Source of the DNA: Flavobacteriales bacterium
Lineage (GTDB): Bacteria; Bacteroidota; Bacteroidia; Flavobacteriales_D; Sanyastnellaceae
Length of the DNA stretch: 58,065 bases
Assembly (NCBI GenBank): GCA_029238785.1
Contig: JAQWFN010000094.1
Coordinates: 1-58,065, forward strand
Reading direction: 5' to 3'
Shown: piece after piece, positions 1-8,036 of the stretch
How the letters are laid out: every line of letters begins with the position of its first letter
Numbering within the stretch: position 1 is the first letter of the stretch
Program-made: the position numbers and the translations under genes
The notes under the pieces: model-generated
Seen by the model: only the letters and a program-made list of their open reading frames with translations
Databases searched by the model: none
Told to the model about the DNA's origin: nothing

Positions 1-141
1 AACCTTGGTGCGTCAGTACAGAAAAGCAGATCCTTTGACCTCATTGGATTGGGATTTGAAAAACGAACGTAATATTCCAATCGCTGGTGGTGTTTACATC
101 ATCCATGTGGAAGTTCCTGGAGCAGGTGAAAAAGTGCTCAA
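1..141. repeat. Perfect 141-bp inverted terminal repeat, left copy
   Basis: Every base of 1-141 matches the reverse complement of 57925-58065; base 142 (A) is the first mismatch. It lies within the 3' coding region of a surface-protein gene. Confidence 0.97.
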
Positions 142-184
142 ATGGTTCGGAATCATGAGACCAGCCGATTTGGACAACTTCTAA
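2..184 (+). CDS. C-terminal tail of a secreted (probable T9SS) surface protein, partial
   Basis: Only the last 60 codons are in the window; the reading frame is open from base 2 to a TAA at 182-184. The tail contains GGVYIIHVEVPGAGEKV and ends in KWFGIMRPADLDNF. The pattern of a short beta-strand, a Gly-rich turn and a second strand resembles the end of a beta-sandwich sorting domain such as those on T9SS cargo. A PorV-like barrel starts 27 bp downstream on the same strand, which fits cargo and shuttle being co-transcribed. The first 141 bases are identical to the inverted complement of the window's right end, so a second copy exists. Function of the full protein cannot be read from this fragment. 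Confidence 0.7.
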   Translation, partial: TLVRQYRKADPLTSLDWDLKNERNIPIAGGVYIIHVEVPGAGEKVLKWFGIMRPADLDNF

Positions 185-211
185 TCTTACCAACAGCAGA
201 AACAAAGAAAG

Positions 212-1267
212 ATGAACAACTTTATCTCTATAAAAAAATCAGTTCTCGCCTTATCAGCAGGTCTAATGTTGGCAATGGGAGTTCAAGCAGGAAATCCTGA
301 CCGTGCCGGTTCTGCCGGTGCTGGTCAGCTATTAATCAATCCATGGGCTCGTTCTGGTGGATTGGCTAATGCATCAATGGCTAGTGTTCGTGGAATTGAG
401 AGCTCTTTTCTTAATATCGCAGGACTTGCCTTTGTGGAAAGAACCGAGTTAATATTCACCAATAATCAATACCTCGTTGGTACTGATATTCAATTGAACT
501 CTTTGGGCTTTGCTCAAAAAGTTGGTGAATCTGGAGTACTTGGAATTTCTGTTACTTCAATGTCGTTTGGTGACATTGCAATTACAACAGAAGACCTTCC
601 AGAAGGTGGAATTGGTAACTTCTCCCCTACTTATTCTAACATCGGAATCTCTTATGCAAAGGAATTCTCTAACAGTATTTATGGTGGTCTTACCCTTCGT
701 GTATTGTCTGAGTCAATTGCTAACGTAAGAGCTCAAGGAGTATGTTTCGATGCAGGAATTCGTTATGTAACCGGTGAAAACGACCAATTGCGTTTTGGTA
801 TCTCATTGAAAAATGTTGGACCACCAATGCGTTTTCGTGGTGATGGACTTTCAGTAACTGCTGAAATCCCAACAACCGGTGAGCAACTTACCGTTGATCA
901 ACGTTCTGCAACTTATGAGTTACCTTCTTTGGTGCACATCGGGTTTGCTTATGATTTCGTTTTGAATGAGGACATGATATTGACCGCTAACGGACAATAC
1001 ACTTCGAACTCATTTACACAAGATCAATTTGGTTTTGGTGCTGAATTCGGATTTAAAGAAAGACTCATTTTGAGAGCCGGATACATGTGGGAACCAGACA
1101 TCACTTCTGAAATCGATCGTACCACAGTTCTTACTGGTCCTGGAGCAGGTTTGACTTTACAAATCCCTACAGGAGCTAACGGAACAATCATTGGACTCGA
1201 TTACTCTTACAGAACTACAAGCCCATTTGATGGAATTCACGCCATTGGTGTGCATATTGACTTGTAA
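212..1267 (+). CDS. PorV/PorQ-family outer-membrane beta-barrel protein
   Basis: 351 residues. An N-terminal signal peptide (about residues 1-26, ending VQA-GN) is followed by the PorV/PorQ family signature: QLLINPWARSGGLANASMA, then a reference to a 'native' barrel start (SSFLNIAGLAF) where family members have a WNPA-like motif. The rest alternates short amphipathic strands and ends in an aromatic/aliphatic strand (IGVHIDL), as outer-membrane barrels do. In this family PorV shuttles T9SS cargo from the translocon to the attachment complex; PorV-like paralogues are often encoded beside their own cargo. Here the upstream neighbour is the tail of a probable cargo protein, so a dedicated shuttle is likely (inference). 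A strong terminator follows at 1291-1328. Confidence 0.82.
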   Translation: MNNFISIKKSVLALSAGLMLAMGVQAGNPDRAGSAGAGQLLINPWARSGGLANASMASVRGIESSFLNIAGLAFVERTELIFTNNQYLVGTDIQLNSLGFAQKVGESGVLGISVTSMSFGDIAITTEDLPEGGIGNFSPTYSNIGISYAKEFSNSIYGGLTLRVLSESIANVRAQGVCFDAGIRYVTGENDQLRFGISLKNVGPPMRFRGDGLSVTAEIPTTGEQLTVDQRSATYELPSLVHIGFAYDFVLNEDMILTANGQYTSNSFTQDQFGFGAEFGFKERLILRAGYMWEPDITSEIDRTTVLTGPGAGLTLQIPTGANGTIIGLDYSYRTTSPFDGIHAIGVHIDL

Positions 1268-1290
1268 TCACATTATTTCATACATTTGAT

Positions 1291-1328
1291 AAAGAGAAGG
1301 CCCTCATTAGAGGGTTTTCTCTTTTTGT
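1291..1328 (+). terminator. Intrinsic terminator after the PorV-like gene
   Basis: A 15-bp stem (1291-1305 with 1310-1324, two G-T pairs) closes a four-base loop, and the 3' arm runs into a T-rich tract. It lies 23 bp after the PorV-like stop and before greA, separating the two units. Confidence 0.85.
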
Positions 1329-1352
1329 GTATACCTACTAACGACTATTACC

Positions 1353-1826
1353 ATGTCAAACATATCTTACTACACTGCTGAAGGTCTCAAACAACTCAAA
1401 GACGAGATACATGACCTCAAAGTAGTGCAACGACCAAAAATTTCTCAGCAGATTGCTGATGCCCGTGATAAAGGGGATTTAAGTGAAAATGCCGAGTACG
1501 ATGCTGCGAAAGAAGCTCAAGGCTTGCTTGAAGCAAAAATTTCAAAGCTCGAAAACTTGCTTGCCAATGCTCGTCTTGTTGATGAATCTCAGATTGATAA
1601 TAGCAAGGTTTTTATTTTGAGTACCGTAAAGTTGAAGAACACCGCTAATGGCGCTGAAATGTCTTACACTTTGGTTGCAGAAAATGAAGCAAATCTCGCT
1701 ATGAAAAAAATCTCAGTAGATTCACCTATTGGAAAAGGTGTTCTCGGAAAAGCTGTTGGCGAAATTGCTGAAGTACAAGTTCCTGCAGGCCTGGTGAAAT
1801 TCGAAATCTTAGAAATCACCCGATAA
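1353..1826 (+). CDS. greA: Transcription elongation factor GreA
   Basis: 157 residues, the normal GreA length. GreA enters the secondary channel of stalled RNA polymerase and stimulates cleavage of backtracked RNA. The N-terminal coiled coil (about 1-75) carries the conserved tip DARDKGDLSENAEYDAAK, with the acidic residues that coordinate the catalytic magnesium. The C-terminal half is FKBP-like with the conserved SPIGKGVLGK stretch. The TAA stop shares one base with the ATG of the HIT gene (TAATG), so the two are translationally coupled. Confidence 0.97.
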   Translation: MSNISYYTAEGLKQLKDEIHDLKVVQRPKISQQIADARDKGDLSENAEYDAAKEAQGLLEAKISKLENLLANARLVDESQIDNSKVFILSTVKLKNTANGAEMSYTLVAENEANLAMKKISVDSPIGKGVLGKAVGEIAEVQVPAGLVKFEILEITR

Positions 1827-2215
1827 TGGCCAGTATTTTTACCCGCATCATTCAGGGCGAAATACCTTGTCATAAAATTGACGAAGATGACCGTTTCTTG
1901 GCCTTTCTAGATATTGCCCCATTAGCTGTGGGCCATGTCCTAGTCATCCCTAAAGAAGAAATCGATTACATCTTCGATATGGATCCAAGCTTACTTGCAG
2001 ACCTTCATGTATTCAGCCAAAAAGTTGCCAAAAAAATAGCCAAGGCCATTCCATGCAAACGCGTGGGAGTAGCCGTTATTGGTCTGGAGGTGCCTCACGC
2101 TCATGTGCATTTGGTTCCATTGAATCATGTTAGTGATATCAATTTCGAGCGACCAAAAATGGATCTTAGCCAAGAAGAACTTGCCATCACTGCTAAAGCG
2201 ATTCGCGAAGCTTAA
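1826..2215 (+). CDS. HIT-family nucleotide hydrolase/transferase
   Basis: 129 residues, cytosolic. The histidine-triad motif is H91-A-H93-V-H95-LVP; the middle histidine is the expected nucleophile for hydrolysis of nucleoside phosphoramidates or dinucleoside polyphosphates. The N-terminus has the usual family opening (SIFTRIIQGEIP) and the DIAPLAVGHVLVIPK strand-helix region. It starts in the stop codon of greA, a pairing common in Bacteroidota. Cellular substrate is unknown. Confidence 0.93.
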   Translation: MASIFTRIIQGEIPCHKIDEDDRFLAFLDIAPLAVGHVLVIPKEEIDYIFDMDPSLLADLHVFSQKVAKKIAKAIPCKRVGVAVIGLEVPHAHVHLVPLNHVSDINFERPKMDLSQEELAITAKAIREA

Positions 2216-2227
2216 AAAAAGACTAGA

Positions 2228-3517
2228 TTAATGATTGATGAGGGCCGTCCAGATACTGAGACGGCCTTTTTCATACCTGGTCCATATTGGTCTTACCATT
2301 CCGTCTTTCACCGAAATGTTGTTGTAATCTCCAAAGAAGATGCTTTCTGAGGGGGTGAAACTCGATTCACTGATCAATTCGTTGGTAAAGGTTTTGCCTC
2401 CATCGTCTGAATAAGCGAGGTAAACATTCGTGGCATTACCTTCCAAGTTTCTTCGATCATAAAACACTAGATAAACTCTGCCGTTACTTTGGTCGATGTC
2501 CATCCATGTGAAGAACTGCTGGGCTTTACCCTCGTCGTTATTAACGCGCACAGGTTCTGACCAAGTATCTCCGCCATCTTCACTTGAAGCTAACCAAATA
2601 TCGGTATCGTCTTCCCCATTACGTTGATCTGCCCAATTGATGTAGATCGTGCCTTTATGAGCACCTTCACTTCGATCGCAGGCGGTTACCGGCATTCCGT
2701 TACAGCGATTAATCCCAGGAATCTTCATGTCCCAACCGCCTACAATTTCAGCCGCAGCGATATCTTCATTCAGCCATGTTTTCCCTTCATCCAAAGAACG
2801 ATCAAACCAAATGGTATTTCCCAAAGCCCAAGACACATAGATTTCTCCCTTTGGTCCAACACAAGGAACTGCGCCTTCAACGGTTTCATCACCGTCCAAG
2901 CAATTGCCTGCTTGCTGCGAAATTCGAGTAGGAGCAGTCCATTTTTCACCGCCTTGATTGCCCATCGAAAACAAAATCAAGGTACTGTCTTCAGCGTTTT
3001 TACTATCGTAGGCATCAAACTGGGTCCACGTTGCATAAACACACTTTCCATCCAAGGAAGTGGCCGCCCATTCTTTGTCTTGATCTTTTCCTTCGTCCAA
3101 ACCAATCCCAGCCCCTTTTGACCACGATTTCCCGTTGTTTTTAGAGTACTGACAAACAATTCTGTCGAGCAAAGCATCGCTTGCCCAACCATCACCATCT
3201 GGATTAGACAAGTGGAAATAAAAGAAGCCCCCCTTTGGTGATGCCACGATGCAAGGGTCGCCAAAAACCCCAAGAGGGCTCTTTAAGCGGTCAATGGCCC
3301 ATGTTCTTCCGGAATCTGAAGAAGTGTACACCTTATCCAAAATACTGCCTGCAACGATACGCTCTGGCTTTGTTTGACTGATAGCGATGCTTGGTTCGCA
3401 AGGCTGGTAGCGATCTGTTCCATTGAACGCTTCAATAAGAATGTTCTCATACTTGCTCTGGGCAGAACAAAGGCTTACGCCCATCACCAAGAGAACAAAT
3501 AGCCCTTTTCCTTTCAT
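2228..3517 (-). CDS. Secreted BNR/Asp-box repeat protein (sialidase-like propeller)
   Basis: 429 residues from the ATG at 3517. An in-frame ATG at 3541 would overlap hemB, and only the inner start puts the signal peptide (KGLFVLLVMGVSLCSAQ) at the N-terminus. At least five Asp-box motifs (S/T-x-D-x-G-x-T-W/F type) are visible: SSDSGRTW, SKNNGKSW, SLDEGKTW, SEDGGDTW and SDDGGKTF. These mark a six-bladed beta-propeller as in exo-sialidases and related secreted proteins. I do not see the sialidase arginine triad clearly, so catalytic activity is unproven. There is no sorting domain at the C-terminus, which ends IWTALINH. It begins one base after the hemB stop and is probably last in that operon. 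Confidence 0.8.
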   Translation of the reverse strand: MKGKGLFVLLVMGVSLCSAQSKYENILIEAFNGTDRYQPCEPSIAISQTKPERIVAGSILDKVYTSSDSGRTWAIDRLKSPLGVFGDPCIVASPKGGFFYFHLSNPDGDGWASDALLDRIVCQYSKNNGKSWSKGAGIGLDEGKDQDKEWAATSLDGKCVYATWTQFDAYDSKNAEDSTLILFSMGNQGGEKWTAPTRISQQAGNCLDGDETVEGAVPCVGPKGEIYVSWALGNTIWFDRSLDEGKTWLNEDIAAAEIVGGWDMKIPGINRCNGMPVTACDRSEGAHKGTIYINWADQRNGEDDTDIWLASSEDGGDTWSEPVRVNNDEGKAQQFFTWMDIDQSNGRVYLVFYDRRNLEGNATNVYLAYSDDGGKTFTNELISESSFTPSESIFFGDYNNISVKDGMVRPIWTRYEKGRLSIWTALINH

Positions 3518-3518
3518 G

Positions 3519-4490
3519 CTAACGTTTTTGCATTTGAGCAAACTCCTTCGCGAAGTAAGTCAACACGATATCCGCACCGGCCCTAACGATACTTGTGAGC
3601 ATTTCTGGCATGGCCTGCTCATAGTTAATCCATCCGCGCTCAGCAGCTGCTTTTAGCATGGCGTATTCACCACTAACATTGTAGGCCGAAATGGGAACAT
3701 CACAATTGGCCTTGAGGTCGGAAATGATGTCTAAATAACACAAGGCCGGCTTCACCATGAGGTAATCAGCGCCTTCGTCCATGTCCAAAGCTGCTTCTCT
3801 TAGGGCTTCTCTCCTATTGGCGGGATCCATTTGATAGGTCTTTTTATCGCCAGCTTTTGGCGCTGAGTCTAGGGCTTCTCTGAACGGACCGTAAAAAGCA
3901 CTCGCGTACTTCGCGGTGTAGGACATGATGGCAACTTCTTCAAAGCCTTTTCCATCAAGCGCATCTCTGAGTGAGGCGACGCGCCCGTCCATCATGTCAG
4001 ACGGACCAAGAATGTCGATTCCAGCTTGAGCTTGGGCAATGGCCATTTTATTCAGTATGGGTAAGGTTTCATCGTTCAAGATCTTTCCATCTTGTACAAA
4101 ACCATCGTGTCCGTCAGCACTATAAGGATCCATAGCCACATCGCTCATCAAACAGGCTTCAGGAAAACGCTCTTTTACCGCTCGAATAGCGTGGAGGTAG
4201 AAATTTTCCTCTGCATAACTGTAGCTCGCTGTTTTGTCTTTTAATTCATCGGCCACACCTGGGAATAGGACGAATGAAGACAAGCCCAAATTCAAACTCT
4301 CCTCAATTTCTTTAAGAAGATGATTTAGGCCGAAGCGGTATTGCCCTGGAAGGGCATTAATGGCCTCCTTAGCATTTGCGTCGTTGATGAGGAAAAGCGG
4401 ATAAATCAACTGATCGGTGTGAACTCTTGTTTCGCGTACCATCCCTCTAATGGCCTCGGTTCTTCTATTTCTTCTTGGGCGTTGTTGCAT
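3519..4490 (-). CDS. hemB: Delta-aminolevulinic acid dehydratase (porphobilinogen synthase)
   Basis: 323 residues. Condenses two 5-aminolevulinate molecules to porphobilinogen in heme synthesis. The start at 4490 (MQQRPRRNRRTEAIRGM) matches the family opening; the frame remains open upstream into the preceding gene. The two active-site lysines are K194 (SYTAKYASAFYGPFREA) and K247 (YLMVKPALCYLD). The metal loop reads SDVAMDPYSADGHDG: the three zinc-binding cysteines of zinc-type enzymes are replaced by Ala/Asp, as in the zinc-independent, magnesium-stimulated group typified by Pseudomonas. It sits one base downstream of the His-rich lipoprotein gene. Confidence 0.97.
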   Translation of the reverse strand: MQQRPRRNRRTEAIRGMVRETRVHTDQLIYPLFLINDANAKEAINALPGQYRFGLNHLLKEIEESLNLGLSSFVLFPGVADELKDKTASYSYAEENFYLHAIRAVKERFPEACLMSDVAMDPYSADGHDGFVQDGKILNDETLPILNKMAIAQAQAGIDILGPSDMMDGRVASLRDALDGKGFEEVAIMSYTAKYASAFYGPFREALDSAPKAGDKKTYQMDPANRREALREAALDMDEGADYLMVKPALCYLDIISDLKANCDVPISAYNVSGEYAMLKAAAERGWINYEQAMPEMLTSIVRAGADIVLTYFAKEFAQMQKR

Positions 4491-4491
4491 T

Positions 4492-4932
4492 TCAGTTTCC
4501 TTTGGTCGTGTTAAATTGCTTTTCCAATCCTTGCAATTGTCTGAAGAGCTCGTTTTGAACATCAAGGATATCTTGGTCGGTTAAATCAGTATGCTCGTTT
4601 CCATGGTGATGATGCTCACCATCTTCATGAAGGCAGTGTCCTGGAATTTCAATTAAATTCTCTCTCCACTCTTTGAGCTTCCTGTTGAGGCTTTCTAAAT
4701 CTGCGTACTGCGCTTTGAGGCTTCTCATTTCTTCTGCATCGTTGAGCTTTCGAACGAGGAGCATCGTATCGTTCAAGCTTTGCTGCATTGCTAAAACTTC
4801 ATCACTCATTTGACGGTGAAGCGCACGGGCACTGTCTTGAACGGCCAATGCTTCTTTTACTAAAGGACTTTCTTCTTTGGACTGACAAGCGATCAAAGCC
4901 ACACTCATCAAGATAAACAGGAGTCTTTTCAT
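4492..4932 (-). CDS. His-rich coiled-coil lipoprotein of unknown function
   Basis: 146 residues. A lipoprotein signal ([16 protein letters not shown], lipobox LIAC) predicts a lipid-anchored periplasmic protein. Residues about 20-95 are heptad-like and charged, consistent with a coiled coil. A histidine cluster follows ([13 protein letters not shown], about 105-117), suggesting metal binding (inference). A second helix ends the protein. It overlaps the end of yidD by four bases and precedes hemB. I do not recognise a named family. Confidence 0.72.
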   Translation of the reverse strand: MKRLLFILMSVALIACQSKEESPLVKEALAVQDSARALHRQMSDEVLAMQQSLNDTMLLVRKLNDAEEMRSLKAQYADLESLNRKLKEWRENLIEIPGHCLHEDGEHHHHGNEHTDLTDQDILDVQNELFRQLQGLEKQFNTTKGN

Positions 4933-5171
4933 TTTTTATTTGGATTGTGAGGAACCGGATCGTGGCCAGATGTTCCCCAAGGATGACATTTTAAAATTCG
5001 TTTTGTTCCAAGTCCAATTCCCTTTATGACCCCCCATTCTTGAATGGCTTGAATCATGAAATTGGAACAGGTGGGTTGGTGTCTGCAATTCTGACCTAAT
5101 AGCGGACTTATCGCTGCTTGGTAGATCCGTATTGGGAAGATAAGTGCTTGTTTTAACCAACTCATATTCAA
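4929..5171 (-). CDS. yidD: Membrane protein insertion efficiency factor YidD
   Basis: 80 residues, typical YidD length. The family core is clear: [30 protein letters not shown], then a G[17 protein letters not shown] tail with conserved cysteines. YidD is a small amphipathic inner-membrane-associated protein that assists YidC-dependent insertion. In many bacteria it lies between rpmH/rnpA and yidC; here rpmH is 36 kb away and yidC is not in the window. Starts at 5171 (MNMSW) or 5165 (MSW) are both possible. Confidence 0.95.
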   Translation of the reverse strand: MNMSWLKQALIFPIRIYQAAISPLLGQNCRHQPTCSNFMIQAIQEWGVIKGIGLGTKRILKCHPWGTSGHDPVPHNPNKK

Positions 5172-5196
5172 AAATACAATTCCCTATTGAGAATGC

Positions 5197-5781
5197 TCAG
5201 AAAGGCCAGGTTTCAATTGACACAAAAAAGGCCATTGAAGCACAACCTCCGCTCAGGAAAATGATCCAATCTCTATGTTTTATGCGGCTTAGGGAGTGCA
5301 CGAAAACAAGGATGATAAAGAATGCTAAAAGAAAGAGGAGCTGTCCAAGTTCAACACCGAGATTAAAACCAAGCAAAGGAACAGCTAAGTCGTTTCCCTT
5401 ACCCACAAGCATTCTCAAATAAGACGAAAACCCCATCCCGTGAATGAGTCCGAAAGCCAAGGTAATGAAGAACCTCACAGCCATATTCTCGCTATTATGG
5501 TGCTTGCGGTGAACTCGTCTAAGGTTGAGCAAGGCGGTGATAAGAATGCTCACTGGAATAAGCCATTCGATGAGTGCCGGATTAATCTCGATCACTCCAT
5601 AAACCACCAAGCCCAAAGTAATTGAGTGTCCGATTGTAAAGGCTGTGGCCAAGCCAATAAATTTGCGCCAATCTCTCGGGGTATAACTGGCTACTAAAGC
5701 CAATAGAAACAGCATATGATCACAGCCCTTCGGGTCGAGAATGTGATTTAATCCTTCAATAAAAAAAAGCTGAAAATCCAT
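5197..5781 (-). CDS. HupE/UreJ-family membrane protein
   Basis: 194 residues with about six hydrophobic segments. The family signatures are at the N-terminus (GLNHILDPKGCDHMLFLLALV, with H-x-x-D-P and CDH) and in the middle (TAFTIGHSITLGL, FGLIHGMGFSS). HupE/UreJ proteins are thought to be nickel or cobalt permeases, but in Bacteroidota this short form (HupE/UreJ_2) is usually found without hydrogenase or urease genes, so the substrate is open. It stands 25 bp upstream of yidD on the same strand. Confidence 0.85.
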   Translation of the reverse strand: MDFQLFFIEGLNHILDPKGCDHMLFLLALVASYTPRDWRKFIGLATAFTIGHSITLGLVVYGVIEINPALIEWLIPVSILITALLNLRRVHRKHHNSENMAVRFFITLAFGLIHGMGFSSYLRMLVGKGNDLAVPLLGFNLGVELGQLLFLLAFFIILVFVHSLSRIKHRDWIIFLSGGCASMAFFVSIETWPF

Positions 5782-5784
5782 TCT

Positions 5785-6573
5785 CTAAATACTAATGCTG
5801 TAGTTAAAACCATCGATGACTACACTCACATCATTATCGCAAGTGCCGTTGCCATAGTCTAGGGTGCGAACAGATTTCCCTTCCGGTTGGAGCTCAAATT
5901 TTCCAGAATAAATCCACGGACAAACAAAGGAGAATTCGAGTGGTCTGGTAATAGTGAGTTCGTAAGCGTTGCCGTTTCTGTCAACACCTTCTGCTGTTCC
6001 TGTGACGCTGTAGGCATCATCCTGAAGGAAAACAGATAAACTTCCTTCTGTCCAAGTTCTTACCATGTTTGAATTCCAAGTGCTTTGGAAATCGTTAGAG
6101 GTGGAGCTTACTTTTCCGTTAATAACGTTCACATTGAAGTAGGGCAATTCACTTTCATTGAGCCCCATGTTGGTGATGGTTTTGGTTCCCGTGAGGATGT
6201 AATTGTTCACCTGGTAATTTATTGGTGTAATCACAATTTGGGTTCCTACATCGCGGTACCTTCCCGAGAAGGTCACCAAAATCTGACCTTGTCTTCGTGT
6301 TCCAACAACATCGGTACAAGTGGTATTTCCAAAATCGATCAGGATGCTTTTGGGCGATGCTAGCGTGTCGATGGTGATGCTTTCAACACAACTTGGCGTG
6401 CTTCTGATACCCTCTGTTTCGTCGGCAATTTCATCCACAATCTGAAAGGCATCATCGAACATCGTTTTGGCAATGGTAAAGTCGAGCATTGCCGCTTGGT
6501 CTCTGTCTCTTTCTTCCTTTCGGCAAGAAGAAAAAATTAAACACAAGACTACAGGAAAGAGCCATTTCGCCAT
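5785..6573 (-). CDS. Lipoprotein of unknown function
   Basis: 262 residues from ATG 6573, the only start that places the lipoprotein signal (MAKWLFPVVLCLIFSSC, then RKEE) at the N-terminus; the frame is open a further 52 codons into folA. The mature protein is rich in beta-strand sequence and contains paired cysteines, including SCVESI, TTCTDV and TCDNDV. It includes a repeated feature, a 'L-x-FGNTTC' / 'LDYGNGTC' motif near residues 80 and 240, suggesting two related halves. No named family is recognised. It follows folA by 16 bp. Confidence 0.75.
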   Translation of the reverse strand: MAKWLFPVVLCLIFSSCRKEERDRDQAAMLDFTIAKTMFDDAFQIVDEIADETEGIRSTPSCVESITIDTLASPKSILIDFGNTTCTDVVGTRRQGQILVTFSGRYRDVGTQIVITPINYQVNNYILTGTKTITNMGLNESELPYFNVNVINGKVSSTSNDFQSTWNSNMVRTWTEGSLSVFLQDDAYSVTGTAEGVDRNGNAYELTITRPLEFSFVCPWIYSGKFELQPEGKSVRTLDYGNGTCDNDVSVVIDGFNYSISI

Positions 6574-6589
6574 CAGCTTTTGGTTTAAG

Positions 6590-7096
6590 TTACTTTCGAA
6601 TGTACTTAAATATCGTGAAAGCGTGTTTGTGGCGTTCGTCAATTGGATGCTCTGCGATGATTTCTTTTGTCCACTTCGACTCATCAAACTCAGGAAAGAA
6701 AACATCCGCCTCAAATTCTTCGTGAACATGAGTGAGGTACATCACATCTACCAAATCGAGCTCAAGTGCGAGTTGATAAATTTGCCCTCCACCAATCACA
6801 AAAGCCTCTTCTTCCTTGTTGTTTCTTGCAATTTCTAATGCTTCCTCTAGGCTATTCACCACATCTACCTGCTCGGCGGTGTAGTCTTTTTGGCGAGTGA
6901 TGATCACATTGGCTCTCCCGTCTAATGGTCGCCATTTGTGAGGAATCGACTCATAATTCATTCTTCCCATGATGACATAATGGCCCATGGTGGTGTTTCT
7001 AAAGAACTTCAGATCGTCTGGTAATTTCCAGATGAGATCGTTGTCTTTCCCAATGGCTCGATTTGCTGCAACAGCCGCGATGATGGATACCTGCAT
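6590..7096 (-). CDS. folA: Dihydrofolate reductase
   Basis: 168 residues. Reduces dihydrofolate to tetrahydrofolate with NADPH. The opening IIAAVAANRAIGKDNDLIWKLPDDLKFF contains the substrate-binding Trp and the catalytic acidic residue; ITRQKDY and FVIGGGQIYQLAL are the NADPH-binding segments. It follows thyA by 9 bp; ThyA produces the dihydrofolate that FolA recycles, so the pair is functionally coupled. Confidence 0.98.
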   Translation of the reverse strand: MQVSIIAAVAANRAIGKDNDLIWKLPDDLKFFRNTTMGHYVIMGRMNYESIPHKWRPLDGRANVIITRQKDYTAEQVDVVNSLEEALEIARNNKEEEAFVIGGGQIYQLALELDLVDVMYLTHVHEEFEADVFFPEFDESKWTKEIIAEHPIDERHKHAFTIFKYIRK

Positions 7097-7105
7097 AGTG
7101 CTTGA

Positions 7106-7900
7106 TTAGACCGAAACTTCGGCTTTAATGTGAGGATGTGGATCGTAATTCACTAGTTCAAAATCTTCAAACTTAAAGGCAAAAAGATCTTTCACCTCGG
7201 GATTCAATTTCATTTGAGGAAGCGGCCTGAAATCTCTTGTGAGCTGAAGCTGCGCTTGTTCGATGTGGTTTTTGTAGAGGTGAACATCCCCAAAAGTGTG
7301 AATGAACTCACCCGGTTCGAGGTCGCAAACTTGGGCCAACATCAAGGTCAAAATAGCGTAGGAAGCAATATTGAACGGCACACCTAGGAAGGTATCTGCA
7401 GAGCGTTGATAAAGTTGACAGCTGAGTTTTCCATCGGCCACAAAAAACTGGAAAAGGCAATGGCAAGGCGGTAGGGCCATGTCGTCAATAAACGAGGGGT
7501 TCCAAGCCGAAACGATGTGCCTGCGGCTGTCTGGATTGTTTTTTAACTGATCGAGCAGTTTTACAATCTGGTCGGTATGACTCCCGTCTGGGTTGGGCCA
7601 AGACCTCCATTGATAGCCGTAAACCGGACCTAAATCTCCATTTTCATCGGCCCATTCATCCCAAATTCTCACCCCGTTATCTTTGAGGTATTTGATGTTG
7701 GTGTCGCCTTGTAAAAACCAGAGCACCTCATGAATGATGGAACGAAGGTGAAGTTTTTTGGTGGTGAGCAGCGGGAAGCCCTCGCTCAAATCGAAGCGCA
7801 TTTGGTATCCGAAACAAGAAATGGTTCCTGTTCCAGTACGGTCTTCTTTTTCTACACCATTATCTAGGATATGCTGGAGCAGGTCGTGGTACTGTTTCAT
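7106..7900 (-). CDS. thyA: Thymidylate synthase ThyA
   Basis: 264 residues, the same length as the Escherichia coli enzyme. Methylates dUMP to dTMP using methylene-tetrahydrofolate. The catalytic cysteine is C146 in [10 protein letters not shown]. Also visible are the phosphate-binding RTGTGT loop near the N-terminus, [11 protein letters not shown], the substrate motif [18 protein letters not shown] and [12 protein letters not shown]. The gene leads the thyA-folA pair. Upstream lies 136 bp without a gene, containing a small CTTGC-TCGT-GCAAG hairpin. Confidence 0.98.
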   Translation of the reverse strand: MKQYHDLLQHILDNGVEKEDRTGTGTISCFGYQMRFDLSEGFPLLTTKKLHLRSIIHEVLWFLQGDTNIKYLKDNGVRIWDEWADENGDLGPVYGYQWRSWPNPDGSHTDQIVKLLDQLKNNPDSRRHIVSAWNPSFIDDMALPPCHCLFQFFVADGKLSCQLYQRSADTFLGVPFNIASYAILTLMLAQVCDLEPGEFIHTFGDVHLYKNHIEQAQLQLTRDFRPLPQMKLNPEVKDLFAFKFEDFELVNYDPHPHIKAEVSV

Positions 7901-8036
7901 GCCAATGAATTTAGCTGTAAAAATAGCTCACAAGCCCTTGCTCGTGCAAGCAGTGTTAACCGATTGTGGGAAAAACGCTCGAACAGCTTCACAGCCCTTC
8001 CCTTCAGCCCGAAAAAAAAGAAAAACGTGCTTTTTT

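Noticed and set aside
2228-3517. True sialidase
   Set aside because: Asp-boxes show the propeller fold only; the arginine triad and other catalytic residues could not be identified with confidence.
5197-5781. Part of a hydrogenase or urease cluster
   Set aside because: No hydrogenase, urease or maturation genes are in the window.
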